Source: Thioflexithrix psekupsensis
GTDB lineage: Bacteria; Pseudomonadota; Gammaproteobacteria; Beggiatoales; Beggiatoaceae
Assembly: GCF_002149925.1 (NCBI RefSeq)
Contig: NZ_MSLT01000019.1
Location: 1-64,000, forward strand
Direction of reading: 5' to 3'
Length of the DNA stretch: 64,000 nucleotides
Made by a program: the position numbers and the translations under genes. Shown here piece after piece: positions 1-12,656 of the stretch. The notes under the pieces were generated by a model, which was given only the letters and a program-made list of their open reading frames with translations, had not been told where the DNA came from and did no database searches. The first letter of the stretch is position 1. The number at the start of each line of letters is the position of its first letter.

Positions 1-141
<141 letters not shown>

Positions 142-207
142 AAAGAGAAAAGTCGGTCAGACTAAACTTCCACACACATGACTTGAATCGGAATGCAGAC
201 ACAACAC

Positions 208-284
<77 letters not shown>

Positions 285-291
285 AGAGAAT

Positions 292-367
292 GGGGCCATA
301 GCTCAGCTGGGAGAGCGCCTGCCTTGCACGCAGGAGGTCGGCGGTTCGATCCCGCCTGGCTCCACCA
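292..367 (+). tRNA. tRNA-Ala (TGC)
   Basis: A 76-nt cloverleaf with anticodon stem CCTGC/GCAGG, loop CTTGCAC (anticodon TGC), GGTTCGATCCC T-arm and encoded CCA. It follows tRNA-Ile by 7 nt in the rRNA spacer and is released from the rrn transcript. Confidence 0.98.
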
Positions 368-443
368 GTCAAGCCGTATAAAACCAACGTGTTGTGTATC
401 AATTATCACCTTTGGGATTTACACAAATTCCAAAGCTGATAAC

Positions 444-455
444 GCTCTTTAACAA
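444..455 (+). promoter_or_regulatory. boxA-like rRNA antitermination site
   Basis: GCTCTTTAACAA matches the spacer boxA of enterobacterial rrn operons (TGCTCTTTAACAA). It lies about 57 nt before 23S rRNA. The known role is NusB/NusE-dependent antitermination; here the role is inferred from sequence and position. Confidence 0.75.
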
Positions 456-511
456 TCAAATCAATCCTCAAAGAAAGCGAAACTCAAACCAACAAACCCT
501 TGGGGTTATAT

Positions 512-515
<4 letters not shown>
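454..515 (+). other. 23S rRNA processing stalk, left arm
   Basis: Pairs with 3390-3452 on the other side of 23S. Matching blocks are ATCAAATCAATCCT, GCGAAACTCA, ACAAACCCTTGGG and GTTATATGGTC, separated by short mismatched bulges, giving a nearly continuous helix of about 60 bp. Such stalks are the classic RNase III substrate in pre-rRNA. Confidence 0.85.
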
Positions 516-3389
<2,874 letters not shown>

Positions 3390-3395
<6 letters not shown>

Positions 3396-3452
3396 ATAAC
3401 ACCCAAGGGTTTGTAGGGTGAGTTTCGCCTAAGTAGTAGGATTGATTTGATA
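3390..3452 (+). other. 23S rRNA processing stalk, right arm
   Basis: Complement of 454-515: GACCATATAAC, CCCAAGGGTTTGT, TGAGTTTCGC and AGGATTGATTTGAT pair with the left arm. It starts in the last bases of mature 23S and extends to about 70 nt before 5S. Confidence 0.85.
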
Positions 3453-3521
3453 AACCGATTTGCCGTTGCTCAACGAAAACGAAAATAAAAATAAAAAAGC
3501 AAGTCGTGTAAAAACCAGTTT

Positions 3522-3638
3522 TCTTGGCAGTCATAGCCTGTGTGAACCACCCGACCCCATCCCGAACTCGGAAGTGAAACCACAACGCGCCGATGATAGT
3601 GTGAGGCCTCCTCATGCGAAAGTAGGTTACCGCCAAGA
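3522..3638 (+). rRNA. rrf: 5S ribosomal RNA
   Basis: About 117 nt with terminal stem CTTGGC/GCCAAG and the conserved segments ACCCGACCCCATCCCGAACTC, GAAGTGAAAC and CGCCGATGATAGTGTG. It is the last gene of the rrn operon; no distal tRNA follows. Confidence 0.96.
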
Positions 3639-3656
3639 TTCCCTATTCTTTATTTT

Positions 3657-3692
3657 ATAACCCCTGCCAATGTTCTTGACGGGGGTTTTTGT
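3657..3692 (+). terminator. rrn operon intrinsic terminator
   Basis: Stem AACCCC (3659-3664) with GGGGTT (3682-3687), followed by TTTTTGTTTT. It sits 20 nt after 5S and faces the end of the minus-strand gene at 3760. Confidence 0.8.
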
Positions 3693-3759
3693 TTTGGGGA
3701 GAAATAATGGTTTTATGGTGATTCTTTTGGCTCAGTAATTAGGAGTTTTTAAAATAAAC

Positions 3760-6700
3760 TCAACGCTGCACACAACTAAGCGAGGGTAATAAAACAATAA
3801 AACGCGCTCCTTTTCCTAATTCAGATTCACATTCGACAGTGCCATTTAATAAATGGACTAATTTTTTTACAATAAATAAACCCAAACCAGTGGCACTTTC
3901 TTCTCCCGTAGGTTGTGCGCTAAGTCGAGTGAATTTACCGAATAATTGTTGCTTATCGGCAGCCGTAAAACCTTGTCCTTGATCTTCAATCACACATTTT
4001 AAATAATCTGCTTGAGATTGCAAATAAAGAGTGACTTGAGTGTGATAAGGAGAATATTTAATCGCATTCGATAATAAATTATCTAAAATCTGATAGACTA
4101 TTTTTTCATCCGCATAAACAGGATAGCCTGATTCATTCGCTAATAAGCGTAATGTAATAGATTTATGATTAGCGCGAGCTTCATAAGTGCGTATTAAATG
4201 ATGGGCTAAAGGCAGCAGATTAAAAATTTTAAAATCAAAAGTCATATTTCCTGATTCAATACGATGCACATTGAGCAGGTTATTAATTAGTTCAAACATT
4301 TGTTGTGCGCTGTGTTGAACAGTCGCCAACATTTCTAAAATTTCCTCTTTTTTGAGCTGATCAAATTCTAATTCAATCGCTTCCACCAAGCCTTGAATAC
4401 CTGACAATGGATTTTTTAAATCATGCGCCACAATGGCTAAAAATTCGTTTTTCTCCTGATTTAAATCCATCAATTGTTGATTCTTAATATCTAACGCTTC
4501 AGTGCGCTCTAATACTTTCTCTTCTAATTCGGCATATAAACGCGCATTATCAATGGCAATGGCCATTTGAGTGGATAATAAATTGAGTAAAGTTAAACGA
4601 TTGGGGGTAAAAATGCCCATTGCTAAATTATTTTCTAAATAAAGTAACCCCGTCAATTTTCCTTGATTTAATAAAGGCGTACATAAAACAGATTTTGGTT
4701 TTTTTTCTAATAAATAAGGATCATTGGCAAAACGTGGATTATTCGCGGCATCATTTAACACTAAAGTTTGCCGCGTTCTCGCCACGTAATAAACAATGCC
4801 CGCCGCTAAAAAAGGATAATCTTTTAATGGCAATGCGGGCAAAATTTTCACTTGATTTTGTTCTGAATCTGTTTCTGCTTGCACACACCATTGACCATGA
4901 CGATTTAATAATAAAAACCCCCGTTGTGCGCCTGCATTCTCCAGCGTAATTAACATCATTTTAGTTAATAAACGCTCTAACACAATTTCACTGCTAAAAA
5001 CTTGTGCCGCTTTTAATACGCTGGCTAATTCCAAATCCGCAGTACTGTTCTGTAAAGTTCCATCTAAACTATTCACGGAATGAAAAGATAAGCAATTTTT
5101 TAAAAAACGCCCATAATGAGTTTCAATTTGTTTTAATTTGGCATAAGCTCCCCAGCGATTATAATGTTGAAATGCGTCGCTTAAATAATGTTGCGCCAAA
5201 CGAAATAATTGTCGTTGTAAATAAAACTGCCCCGCCAATTCTTGTGCTAATGCGGCTTCGTGAATAAATTCATGCGCCAAAGCCTGTTGAATCGCCTGAT
5301 CATAATATTCCCGTGCAGTGGCATATTCGCCCGCGCTTTGCGCGTATAATGCGCGAATGAGAGTGTATTTATGTTGATAATTCATGGGGGCTTGCTGGCT
5401 ATAAGGCAGTAGTTTTTTTTGATTTTTAATGACTTTAGCTAAATAAGGCTTTTGTTCTTTAGGCGACAGGGTTAATGCAGTCAGTAATTGACTCAGCGAA
5501 TCGTAAAAATAAAAAGTGGGAATTAATACCGAACCAATAACCGCATTTAAATGCGTTTCTGCTTGTGCGGCATTATTTAAGGCTTCCCCTTTATGATGCA
5601 GAAAACAAGATAAAACTAATTTTTGCAAATAAACTTGAAATATTAACCCACGTGCGCCTGCTTTTTCATGCTCAATTAATAATTGCTTTTCTTGATAATA
5701 TTGACCTTCTAAATGAATCAACGCCTCACAAGTATGATTCTCTCTATTGAGCAAGTTAGATACCGTTTGTAAATATAAACGATTAACGTGTAAGTGGGTG
5801 TGTTGTTTTAACTGTATTTGCAGATTAATTTCGCTTTTAATTTCTTGTTCTAATTGATTCAATTCATAGCCCGCAAAAAAAGCGTGCATCATCCATGTAC
5901 TTGAAGATACCATCGCATATTCAAAATTACCCGTATCTAAACCACTTTGTTGGGCTTCTTTTAATGGCAATAAAGTATCATGTAAAGATTGTTTATAATG
6001 CGCAATAACGCCATAGACAATCTGCAACACTCTGGATTTTAAAATGGCATAAGGTTGTTGGGCTTGTAATTTAAGGGCTAATTGACCGAAACGATAACCT
6101 GATTCAACCTGTTGTTGTTCACATAATAAATAACCGTAACTGGCATAAGCAGGAATCGATTCTGGCGCATTGCCGTAAGCAATGGATAAACGCACCCGTT
6201 TACACGTAATTAAGGGTAATAGATTAGGTGAAACCGCATAAATCGGTGGACTAATGCTGAGTAATAAACGCATGGCCGCTTGTTTTTCTAAATCCAGCAT
6301 GGGCGGTAAATGGGCTAATTCATCAATCGGCCGTCCCATTAAAGCCAAACGGGTTAAAGCAATTTCAAATAATTGTGATAATTTTCTAGGATTTTTCTTA
6401 AAACGAATACCTAATTTAGCCAATACCGACAAACCTAAATTAACGGCTTGCTGTAAATTATTTTGGGCTTTATACATTTGAATTTTAACTTCATAAGCCC
6501 GTACTTGATCTAATAAACAATCGGTATGTTTTAAAATCGTTTCGGTTAATTCTATGGTATTTGCAAAATCGCCCCTTAAACAAAACGTTTCAGCCGCCAC
6601 AATATGCAATTCCAACACGAGCGAATAACACCGCTGCCACGCTTGAGAACCCAATAAACCTAAACCTAAATTTAAATAACGCGATGCCGATTCATAAGCC

Positions 6701-9003
6701 GCTGACATTAAAGCGCGTCGCCCTGCGGCTAAATTAAAACGCGCTAATTGGTCTAAATAATCTTGAGAATAATTTTTTAATTCTCCCGCATTCAGTTGAT
6801 TGACAATATCAAATAAACGCGGAGATTGTTCGGGTTGTGGGGTTTGTTGTAGCCATAATTCACCAATTTTTTGATGAATTTCTCGCCGTTGATGAATTGG
6901 TAATAAATGGTAAGCCGCTTGTTGAATGCGTTCGTGAGAAAAACGATAAAGATGTGTTAATGAACCTTCTAATGAAGCTGAGTGAATTCCATCTAAACTG
7001 GACAGGTGATTAAATTCTAAAGGTAAAATTAATTGTCTTGAAATTGGCTCTGCCAGTAACTTAGCAATCTCTTTAATGCTTAATTGAGACACGTCCGCTA
7101 ATATGGTTAATTCAAATTGATAGCCAATACAAGCCGATAATTGTAAAATAAATTGGGTTTCTTGATCTAATTTTTGAATATCTTGCGTTAATAAAGCCAC
7201 CACATTATCGGTCATATCTTGGGCGTAAATGCGCTCAATATCCCATTCCCAATGACGCTGTATGGGATCGAAAGTAATTAATTTCTCTGCATGTAGACTT
7301 TTTAAGAATTGTGCAATAAAAAAAGGATTGCCATAAGTTTTATTTAAAATCAATTCTGCCAATTCATCCACTTGATGTGGATTGCAATGTAAAATATCTG
7401 CAATATATTGACACACTTGGTTTTTGGATAATGGCTGTAAAGAAATGGTATTGATCGTAATAGAAGATTCCCGCAAAGCGGTTAAAGTTTGCGTTAAAGA
7501 TTGCGGTGCAGTAATCTCATAATCTCGATAAGCAGTAATCACTAATAAATAATTCACCTGAGTCAATAATGCGGTCAATAAAGATAAACTGGCACTGTCC
7601 GCTAATTGCAGATCGTCGAGGAATAAAATTAATGGCTGTTCTGCTTGAGCAAACACTTGTAATGTTTTAATCCATACCCATTGAAAACGATTAAAAGCCT
7701 CTTGCCCCGTTAAATCGGGTGCAGTTTCATTATCACTTAATTCTCCTAGGATTAATGTCAATTCTGGCACGAGATTTAAAATCACACTGATATTTTTTCC
7801 CAATGCAGCCAATAAACGTTGCCGTAATTGAGTTAATTGTTGATCATTAAGCGTCAGCAATTGTTGCACTAATTCTTTAACCGCATCAATTAAACCATAG
7901 TAAGGAATGCTGTGATGAAAACTATCAAAGCGACCACTAATGTAAAAACCTGATTTAAGCCCAATAACCTGATTAAAAACCGTTTTAACCAATGATGTTT
8001 TGCCAATACCTTCATAACCTGTAATTAAAATTAATTCATTGCGCTCATGATGTTGAATGCGGTCAATGGCTTTTAAAATCATATTAATTGCCCATTGCCG
8101 TTCATATAATTTATTCGGTAATTTGAACTTATCAGAAATGTCTTTTTTTCCTAATTTAAATTCATTAATATAACGTTGTTTTTGCCATTCTTGCTGACAG
8201 CGTAATAAATCGGCGTGCAATCCCCAAGTGCTTTGATAACGATGATCAGGAGATTTGGCTAATAATTTTATAATAATTGCGCCAATAGTTGATGGTAATT
8301 GAGCATTAACATAGCAGGGATTTGGAGCTTGACGCGCAATATGGCTGTGAATTAATTCTAAAGGGTCTTGGTGATTAAAAGGCAATTGCCCTGTAAATAA
8401 TTCAAATAAAGTCACTCCTAAAGAATAAAAATCAGTACGATAATCTAAAGATAAATTAATGCGTCCCGTTTGTTCTGGCGATAAATAGGCTAATGTGCCT
8501 TCTAAAGATTGGCTGTTTTTTAAACTGGGAGCTTCTCGCGGTAATAAGCTGGCTATGGCTAAATCGGTTAGCTTTATTATTCCTGTGTCTCGATTGTAAA
8601 TAATATTTTGACTGTTAATGTTTTTATGAATCACATTGGCTTCGTGCAGCGTTGCAATGGCCTCTGTGAGTTGCAATGCGAGGGTTAAATTTTCGCTTAA
8701 ACTGAATAAATTTTTATTAATATGTTCTTTTAAAGACATCCCACCAATGTCTTCTAAAATCATTATCCATTGCGCATCTAAAGTGATTAATGCCTCGGCA
8801 TAAATCACCGCTTTTAAACCCAACTGATGCGCTAATTGGTAAGCGTGTTGAAAACGAGAAATTTCTAAAGAACTGGGATATTTTTCCCGTAATTGTTTCA
8901 AAATAACAGGCTGTTGATCGGCATGACGCAAGGCACGATAAACACAAGTCTTATCGCTTTGATAAATACATTCAATCACGTCATAACCAGAAAGCTGTAA
9001 CAT
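3760..9003 (-). CDS. Giant Ser/Thr kinase-like / AAA ATPase / GAF / histidine kinase signalling protein
   Basis: A 1747-residue cytoplasmic signalling protein of the HstK type known from cyanobacteria and some proteobacteria. Domain order: eukaryotic-like kinase (about 1-275), NTPase with Walker A GYEGIGKTS (near 329) and Walker B LILFLDD (near 463), long helical TPR-like region (about 600-1290), GAF (about 1338-1488), then HisKA with His near 1527 (VAHDLKNPL) and HATPase with N-box NLLSNAIKYSP and GLGLF box. The ATG at 9003 is preferred over an upstream TTG at 9048 because GAGAG lies just upstream of it. In the kinase domain the HRD-type motif reads HKNINSQN, so the catalytic Asp is Asn; the Lys in VILKQL and the Asp of the DFG position (DLA) remain. 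It is probably a pseudokinase or scaffold with an active histidine kinase. No response regulator is adjacent. Confidence 0.93.
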   Translation of the reverse strand: MLQLSGYDVIECIYQSDKTCVYRALRHADQQPVILKQLREKYPSSLEISRFQHAYQLAHQLGLKAVIYAEALITLDAQWIMILEDIGGMSLKEHINKNLFSLSENLTLALQLTEAIATLHEANVIHKNINSQNIIYNRDTGIIKLTDLAIASLLPREAPSLKNSQSLEGTLAYLSPEQTGRINLSLDYRTDFYSLGVTLFELFTGQLPFNHQDPLELIHSHIARQAPNPCYVNAQLPSTIGAIIIKLLAKSPDHRYQSTWGLHADLLRCQQEWQKQRYINEFKLGKKDISDKFKLPNKLYERQWAINMILKAIDRIQHHERNELILITGYEGIGKTSLVKTVFNQVIGLKSGFYISGRFDSFHHSIPYYGLIDAVKELVQQLLTLNDQQLTQLRQRLLAALGKNISVILNLVPELTLILGELSDNETAPDLTGQEAFNRFQWVWIKTLQVFAQAEQPLILFLDDLQLADSASLSLLTALLTQVNYLLVITAYRDYEITAPQSLTQTLTALRESSITINTISLQPLSKNQVCQYIADILHCNPHQVDELAELILNKTYGNPFFIAQFLKSLHAEKLITFDPIQRHWEWDIERIYAQDMTDNVVALLTQDIQKLDQETQFILQLSACIGYQFELTILADVSQLSIKEIAKLLAEPISRQLILPLEFNHLSSLDGIHSASLEGSLTHLYRFSHERIQQAAYHLLPIHQRREIHQKIGELWLQQTPQPEQSPRLFDIVNQLNAGELKNYSQDYLDQLARFNLAAGRRALMSAAYESASRYLNLGLGLLGSQAWQRCYSLVLELHIVAAETFCLRGDFANTIELTETILKHTDCLLDQVRAYEVKIQMYKAQNNLQQAVNLGLSVLAKLGIRFKKNPRKLSQLFEIALTRLALMGRPIDELAHLPPMLDLEKQAAMRLLLSISPPIYAVSPNLLPLITCKRVRLSIAYGNAPESIPAYASYGYLLCEQQQVESGYRFGQLALKLQAQQPYAILKSRVLQIVYGVIAHYKQSLHDTLLPLKEAQQSGLDTGNFEYAMVSSSTWMMHAFFAGYELNQLEQEIKSEINLQIQLKQHTHLHVNRLYLQTVSNLLNRENHTCEALIHLEGQYYQEKQLLIEHEKAGARGLIFQVYLQKLVLSCFLHHKGEALNNAAQAETHLNAVIGSVLIPTFYFYDSLSQLLTALTLSPKEQKPYLAKVIKNQKKLLPYSQQAPMNYQHKYTLIRALYAQSAGEYATAREYYDQAIQQALAHEFIHEAALAQELAGQFYLQRQLFRLAQHYLSDAFQHYNRWGAYAKLKQIETHYGRFLKNCLSFHSVNSLDGTLQNSTADLELASVLKAAQVFSSEIVLERLLTKMMLITLENAGAQRGFLLLNRHGQWCVQAETDSEQNQVKILPALPLKDYPFLAAGIVYYVARTRQTLVLNDAANNPRFANDPYLLEKKPKSVLCTPLLNQGKLTGLLYLENNLAMGIFTPNRLTLLNLLSTQMAIAIDNARLYAELEEKVLERTEALDIKNQQLMDLNQEKNEFLAIVAHDLKNPLSGIQGLVEAIELEFDQLKKEEILEMLATVQHSAQQMFELINNLLNVHRIESGNMTFDFKIFNLLPLAHHLIRTYEARANHKSITLRLLANESGYPVYADEKIVYQILDNLLSNAIKYSPYHTQVTLYLQSQADYLKCVIEDQGQGFTAADKQQLFGKFTRLSAQPTGEESATGLGLFIVKKLVHLLNGTVECESELGKGARFIVLLPSLSCVQR

Positions 9004-9135
9004 GGAAATCTCTCGTTTTAAATTTAAATTCTGCATAGCATAACGCAAAAATGGCGCACGTCGATCAATGCTGTACTAAGCAATACAAAAAGAAAGGCAA
9101 AAAATAATAGCCAACATTGTAAAAGTTAATAAATG

Positions 9136-9164
9136 TTTTCTTAAAAATTAAATCTGTTTATAAT
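9136..9164 (+). promoter_or_regulatory. Candidate sigma-70 promoter for prpE
   Basis: A perfect TATAAT at 9159-9164 about 70 nt before the start codon, in an AT-rich stretch between divergent genes. The -35 at 17-bp spacing (TTTTCT) is poor, so the call rests mainly on the -10. Confidence 0.4.
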
Positions 9165-9236
9165 AGGCCTTCTATTCGTTTACAATAACGGTTTTGAAAG
9201 ACAAAGAAAACAACCACACCAAAGGAGTCCACTGTC

Positions 9237-11147
9237 ATGGCTGATTACCAAAGCCTATACCAACTGTCGCTCGAAAATCCCCACCAATTTTGGCAAGAAG
9301 CCAGTCAAGCCATTGATTGGTATGAAAAACCTACAAAAATCCTTGATGATTCTCGCCCGCCATTTTACCGTTGGTTTGCCGATGGCGTGCTGAATACTTG
9401 TTATAATGCGTTGGATCGCCACGTACAACAAGGACGTGCCGACCAAGCCGCTTTGATCTACGACAGTCCTGTTACGAATACGGTAAAAACCTTTTCTTAT
9501 CGGGAATTGTTGGCGATGGTTGCGGATTTTGCGGGGGCTTTAGTCGCGCAAGGGGTGCAAAAAGGGGATCGTGTCATTGTTTACATGCCAATGGTGCCAG
9601 AAGCCGTTATAGCGATGTTGGCGTGTGCGCGGATTGGGGCGATTCATTCGGTGGTTTTTGGTGGATTTGCTGCCAGAGAGCTGGCCACGCGCATTAATGA
9701 TGCTTGTCCTAAATTGATTGTTTCAGCGTCTTGTGGTTTGGAAGGGCAGCGCGTTATTCCTTATAAGCCGTTGTTAGACGATGCCATTGCACAAGCCACG
9801 CATCAACCCGAAAAATGTATTATTTTACAACGCCCACAACTGACAGCCGACTTGATCGCTGGGCGTGACATCACTTGGCAAGAAGCGGTGCAAGGTGTAA
9901 CACCTGCGGAATGTGTTCCCGTTGCCGCCACCGATCCTTTGTATATTTTGTACACTTCGGGTACGACGGGAATTCCTAAAGGTGTTGTACGTGACAATGG
10001 CGGACATGCCGTTGCCATGATGTGGTCTATGCGTTATGTTTACAATATGCAACCCGGCGAAGTCTATTGGGCGGCTTCTGATGTGGGCTGGGTTGTGGGA
10101 CACTCGTATATTGTTTACGCCCCATTGTTGTACGGATGCACCACGATATTGTACGAAGGTAAACCCGTTGGTACACCCGATCCCGGTGCGTTTTGGCGTG
10201 TGATTGCACAACATCAGGTTAATGTATTATTTACTGCGCCCACCGCATTTCGCGCCATTAAAAAAGAAGACCCGCAAGGTTCTTTTTTAGAAAAGTATAA
10301 TTTACCTTCATTTCGTACTTTATTTTTAGCCGGCGAACGTTGCGATCCAGATACTTTATTTTGGGCGCAAAATTTGTTAAAAGTTCCTGTGATTGATCAT
10401 TGGTGGCAAACTGAAACAGGGTGGGCTATTGCTGCGAATTGTTTGGGCATTGAAGCCAAACCCGTTAAAGCGGGTTCTCCGACCACGCCTGTTCCCGGTT
10501 TTAATGTGCAGTGTTTGGATGAAAATGGTGAAGAAATCAAAGATGATCGCATTGGTAGCATTATGATCAAATTGCCGATGCCGCCGGGGTGTTTAATGAC
10601 ACTGTGGAATAATGATGAGCGTTTTGTGTCATCTTATTTAAGTGCTTATGAGGGTTATTATTTAACGGGCGATGCGGGCTATAAAGACAGCGAGAATTAT
10701 TTGTTTATTATGAGCCGTATTGATGACATTATTAATGTCGCTGGACATCGTTTATCTACGGGCGGAATGGAAGAGGTATTGGCTTCACATCCTGATGTGG
10801 CCGAATGTGCGGTGATTGGTGTGGCGGATCAGTTGAAGGGGGAAATTCCTTTGGGGATGGTCGTCCTCAAAGCGGGCGTACAACGTTCTGATGCTGAAAT
10901 TGTCAAGGAATTGGTGCAGATGGTGCGCGATAAAATTGGTCCGGTGGCTTCGTTTAAGGTGGCAACGGTGGTTAAACGCCTGCCTAAAACGCGCTCTGGC
11001 AAGATTTTACGCGGCACCATGAAGAAAATCGCTGAAGGACAAACGTATCGTATGCCTGCAACGATTGATGATCCGACGATTTTAGATGAAATCGAGACTT
11101 CTTTAGAAAAACTCGGTTACGCCGCGAAAGCCACGGCTTCGTCGTAA
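9237..11147 (+). CDS. prpE: Propionyl-CoA synthetase (propionate-CoA ligase)
   Basis: A 636-residue adenylate-forming enzyme that activates propionate, and usually acetate less well, to the CoA thioester through an acyl-AMP intermediate. Visible motifs: ATP-binding LYTSGTTGIPKGVV, WWQTETGW, YLTGDAGY, and the C-terminal KTRSGKILRG containing the lysine used in catalysis and often acetylated. The segment ASCGLEGQRVIPYKPLLDDA favours PrpE over acetyl-CoA synthetase. AAAGGAG at 9221-9227 gives a well-placed ribosome binding site. It stands alone; no prpBCD (methylcitrate) genes are adjacent, so propionate may be handled elsewhere. Narrow substrate choice remains an inference. Confidence 0.92.
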   Translation: MADYQSLYQLSLENPHQFWQEASQAIDWYEKPTKILDDSRPPFYRWFADGVLNTCYNALDRHVQQGRADQAALIYDSPVTNTVKTFSYRELLAMVADFAGALVAQGVQKGDRVIVYMPMVPEAVIAMLACARIGAIHSVVFGGFAARELATRINDACPKLIVSASCGLEGQRVIPYKPLLDDAIAQATHQPEKCIILQRPQLTADLIAGRDITWQEAVQGVTPAECVPVAATDPLYILYTSGTTGIPKGVVRDNGGHAVAMMWSMRYVYNMQPGEVYWAASDVGWVVGHSYIVYAPLLYGCTTILYEGKPVGTPDPGAFWRVIAQHQVNVLFTAPTAFRAIKKEDPQGSFLEKYNLPSFRTLFLAGERCDPDTLFWAQNLLKVPVIDHWWQTETGWAIAANCLGIEAKPVKAGSPTTPVPGFNVQCLDENGEEIKDDRIGSIMIKLPMPPGCLMTLWNNDERFVSSYLSAYEGYYLTGDAGYKDSENYLFIMSRIDDIINVAGHRLSTGGMEEVLASHPDVAECAVIGVADQLKGEIPLGMVVLKAGVQRSDAEIVKELVQMVRDKIGPVASFKVATVVKRLPKTRSGKILRGTMKKIAEGQTYRMPATIDDPTILDEIETSLEKLGYAAKATASS

Positions 11148-11157
11148 TTTTTCCGTA

Positions 11158-11190
11158 AAAGTAGAGGCGCAAATTGACGCGTCTCTACTT
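11158..11190. terminator. Hairpin between convergent prpE and yggT
   Basis: Arms AAGTAGAG and CTCTACTT, extended inward by G-T and CG pairs, with a short AT-rich loop. The minus-strand side is followed by TTTT; the plus side continues with A-rich DNA. It lies in the 63-nt gap between two converging genes and may serve both. Confidence 0.6.
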
Positions 11191-11210
11191 AAAAAAGAAA
11201 TCTCAAACCA

Positions 11211-11789
11211 TTACATCAACGATCTAAATAATAAAGCCAACGGATCAACCGCTAAAATCACCAATAATTGCAAAGTTAGAACAGCAATCAGAGGAGAAAA
11301 ATCAAACCCATTCAAAGGCTTAACTATATTGCGTATGGGATTTAATAACGGACGATTTAAGCGATGCAAAAATTCGCTGATCGGATTTTGACGATAACCA
11401 TCATCAGGCGCAATAAAACTTAAAATCGCCTGAATAATAATCGAAAATATATAAAAATAAATAAAGAAGTAGATAATATTAATGACAGACAAAAAGATTA
11501 AACCCAATAAACTTAACTTTTGCCCATACAACCAAAATGTCAGCAGTAATTTAATAAATTCTGACAGGAATATTAACAACAAGGTAGCAAGATCAATATT
11601 CTTAACTCTAGGAATAAACGAATATAAATAAACTAAAGGAATTCGCGTTAATTTTATCACCAATAATGCGGGTGGACTGCGCATAGAATCCTGGCTGAAT
11701 ACCAGTAAAAATCGCAACACCAACAACAGGATATATAAACCAAATCCCGCATTAATTAAAAAAATCAACGCATTAATGATTGGATTCAT
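11211..11789 (-). CDS. YggT family membrane protein
   Basis: A 192-residue hydrophobic protein with two copies of the YggT unit, each ending in a polar loop carrying P, R and N residues (for example HRLNRPLLNPIRN near residues 144-156). Several transmembrane helices are evident. The biochemical role is unsettled; the family has been linked to osmotic/K+ tolerance and membrane organisation. Its ATG overlaps the proC stop codon by 4 nt, the usual proC-yggT arrangement in gammaproteobacteria, so the two are probably translationally coupled. Confidence 0.9.
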   Translation of the reverse strand: MNPIINALIFLINAGFGLYILLLVLRFLLVFSQDSMRSPPALLVIKLTRIPLVYLYSFIPRVKNIDLATLLLIFLSEFIKLLLTFWLYGQKLSLLGLIFLSVINIIYFFIYFYIFSIIIQAILSFIAPDDGYRQNPISEFLHRLNRPLLNPIRNIVKPLNGFDFSPLIAVLTLQLLVILAVDPLALLFRSLM

Positions 11790-12619
11790 TGCTTTTCTCC
11801 GAGTTGTTCAGCCAGCGTGATAGAACGCTGTTGTGCGGCGTGTAAGGCTTGGTGTAATAAGGCACTTAATCCACCTTGTTGTAAAACCGCAATCGCTTGT
11901 TCTGTCGTGCCACCGGGAGAAGTCACTCGCGCCCGCAAAGTGGCTGCATTATCCGCGCTTTCCAATGCCATTTTAGCTGCGCCAAATGCCGTTTGTAGCG
12001 TCAACAGACGCGCCGTCTCTTGCGATAAGCCCAAATCGACCCCGACCTGTTCTAACAATTCCATGAACAGGAAAAAATACGCAGGCCCACTGCCAGATAA
12101 CGCCGTCACCGCATCCATTTGCGCCTCCGAATCCAACCACACGGTTAAACCGACCGCACGTAAAATGGCCTCCGCCGTAGCGCGCTGCTCCGCGCTGGTG
12201 TGAACATTGGCAAACAACGCCGCCGCACCACTGCCTACCAATGATGGTGTATTTGGCATAACCCGCACTAAAGGCGCATTTGCAATACCTAACCATTGCG
12301 TCAGCGAATCCAAGCGAATCCCTGCGGCCACACTGATGATCAAAGGGCAAGTGTGTGTTTCATTGATGGGTAATGATTCAGTTAAGTGTTTGATGGCGTT
12401 CGCCATTTGCTGTGGTTTTACCGCCAATACCACCACCTCGCTGCGCAGAGCATGGGTGTAATCGGTATGGCAATTGATGGGAAATTGGGCTGCCAGCGGA
12501 TTGCTTTCTGTATCAATCACTTGCAACGAACGTGCAGGCGTTCCCGTCGCCAATAATCCACCAATGAGACTACTGGCCATATTGCCGCCACCAATAAAAG
12601 TAATATTTTTATAATCCAT
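11786..12619 (-). CDS. proC: Pyrroline-5-carboxylate reductase
   Basis: A 277-residue enzyme for the last step of proline synthesis: NAD(P)H-dependent reduction of 1-pyrroline-5-carboxylate. The N-terminal Rossmann motif is ITFIGGGNMASSLIGG. The C-terminal dimer domain carries ALSGSGPAYFF and the P5CR signature around SPGGTTEQAIAVL. The start is the ATG at 12619, which begins the Rossmann strand; an in-frame extension to 12670 would overlap the upstream gene and lacks family similarity. AGGAG lies upstream with a longish spacing of 13 nt. It is followed by yggT in a 4-nt overlap. Confidence 0.95.
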   Translation of the reverse strand: MDYKNITFIGGGNMASSLIGGLLATGTPARSLQVIDTESNPLAAQFPINCHTDYTHALRSEVVVLAVKPQQMANAIKHLTESLPINETHTCPLIISVAAGIRLDSLTQWLGIANAPLVRVMPNTPSLVGSGAAALFANVHTSAEQRATAEAILRAVGLTVWLDSEAQMDAVTALSGSGPAYFFLFMELLEQVGVDLGLSQETARLLTLQTAFGAAKMALESADNAATLRARVTSPGGTTEQAIAVLQQGGLSALLHQALHAAQQRSITLAEQLGEKQ

Positions 12620-12656
12620 TGTTGTGTCAACACTCCTAAAGATAAAAACCCAATTT

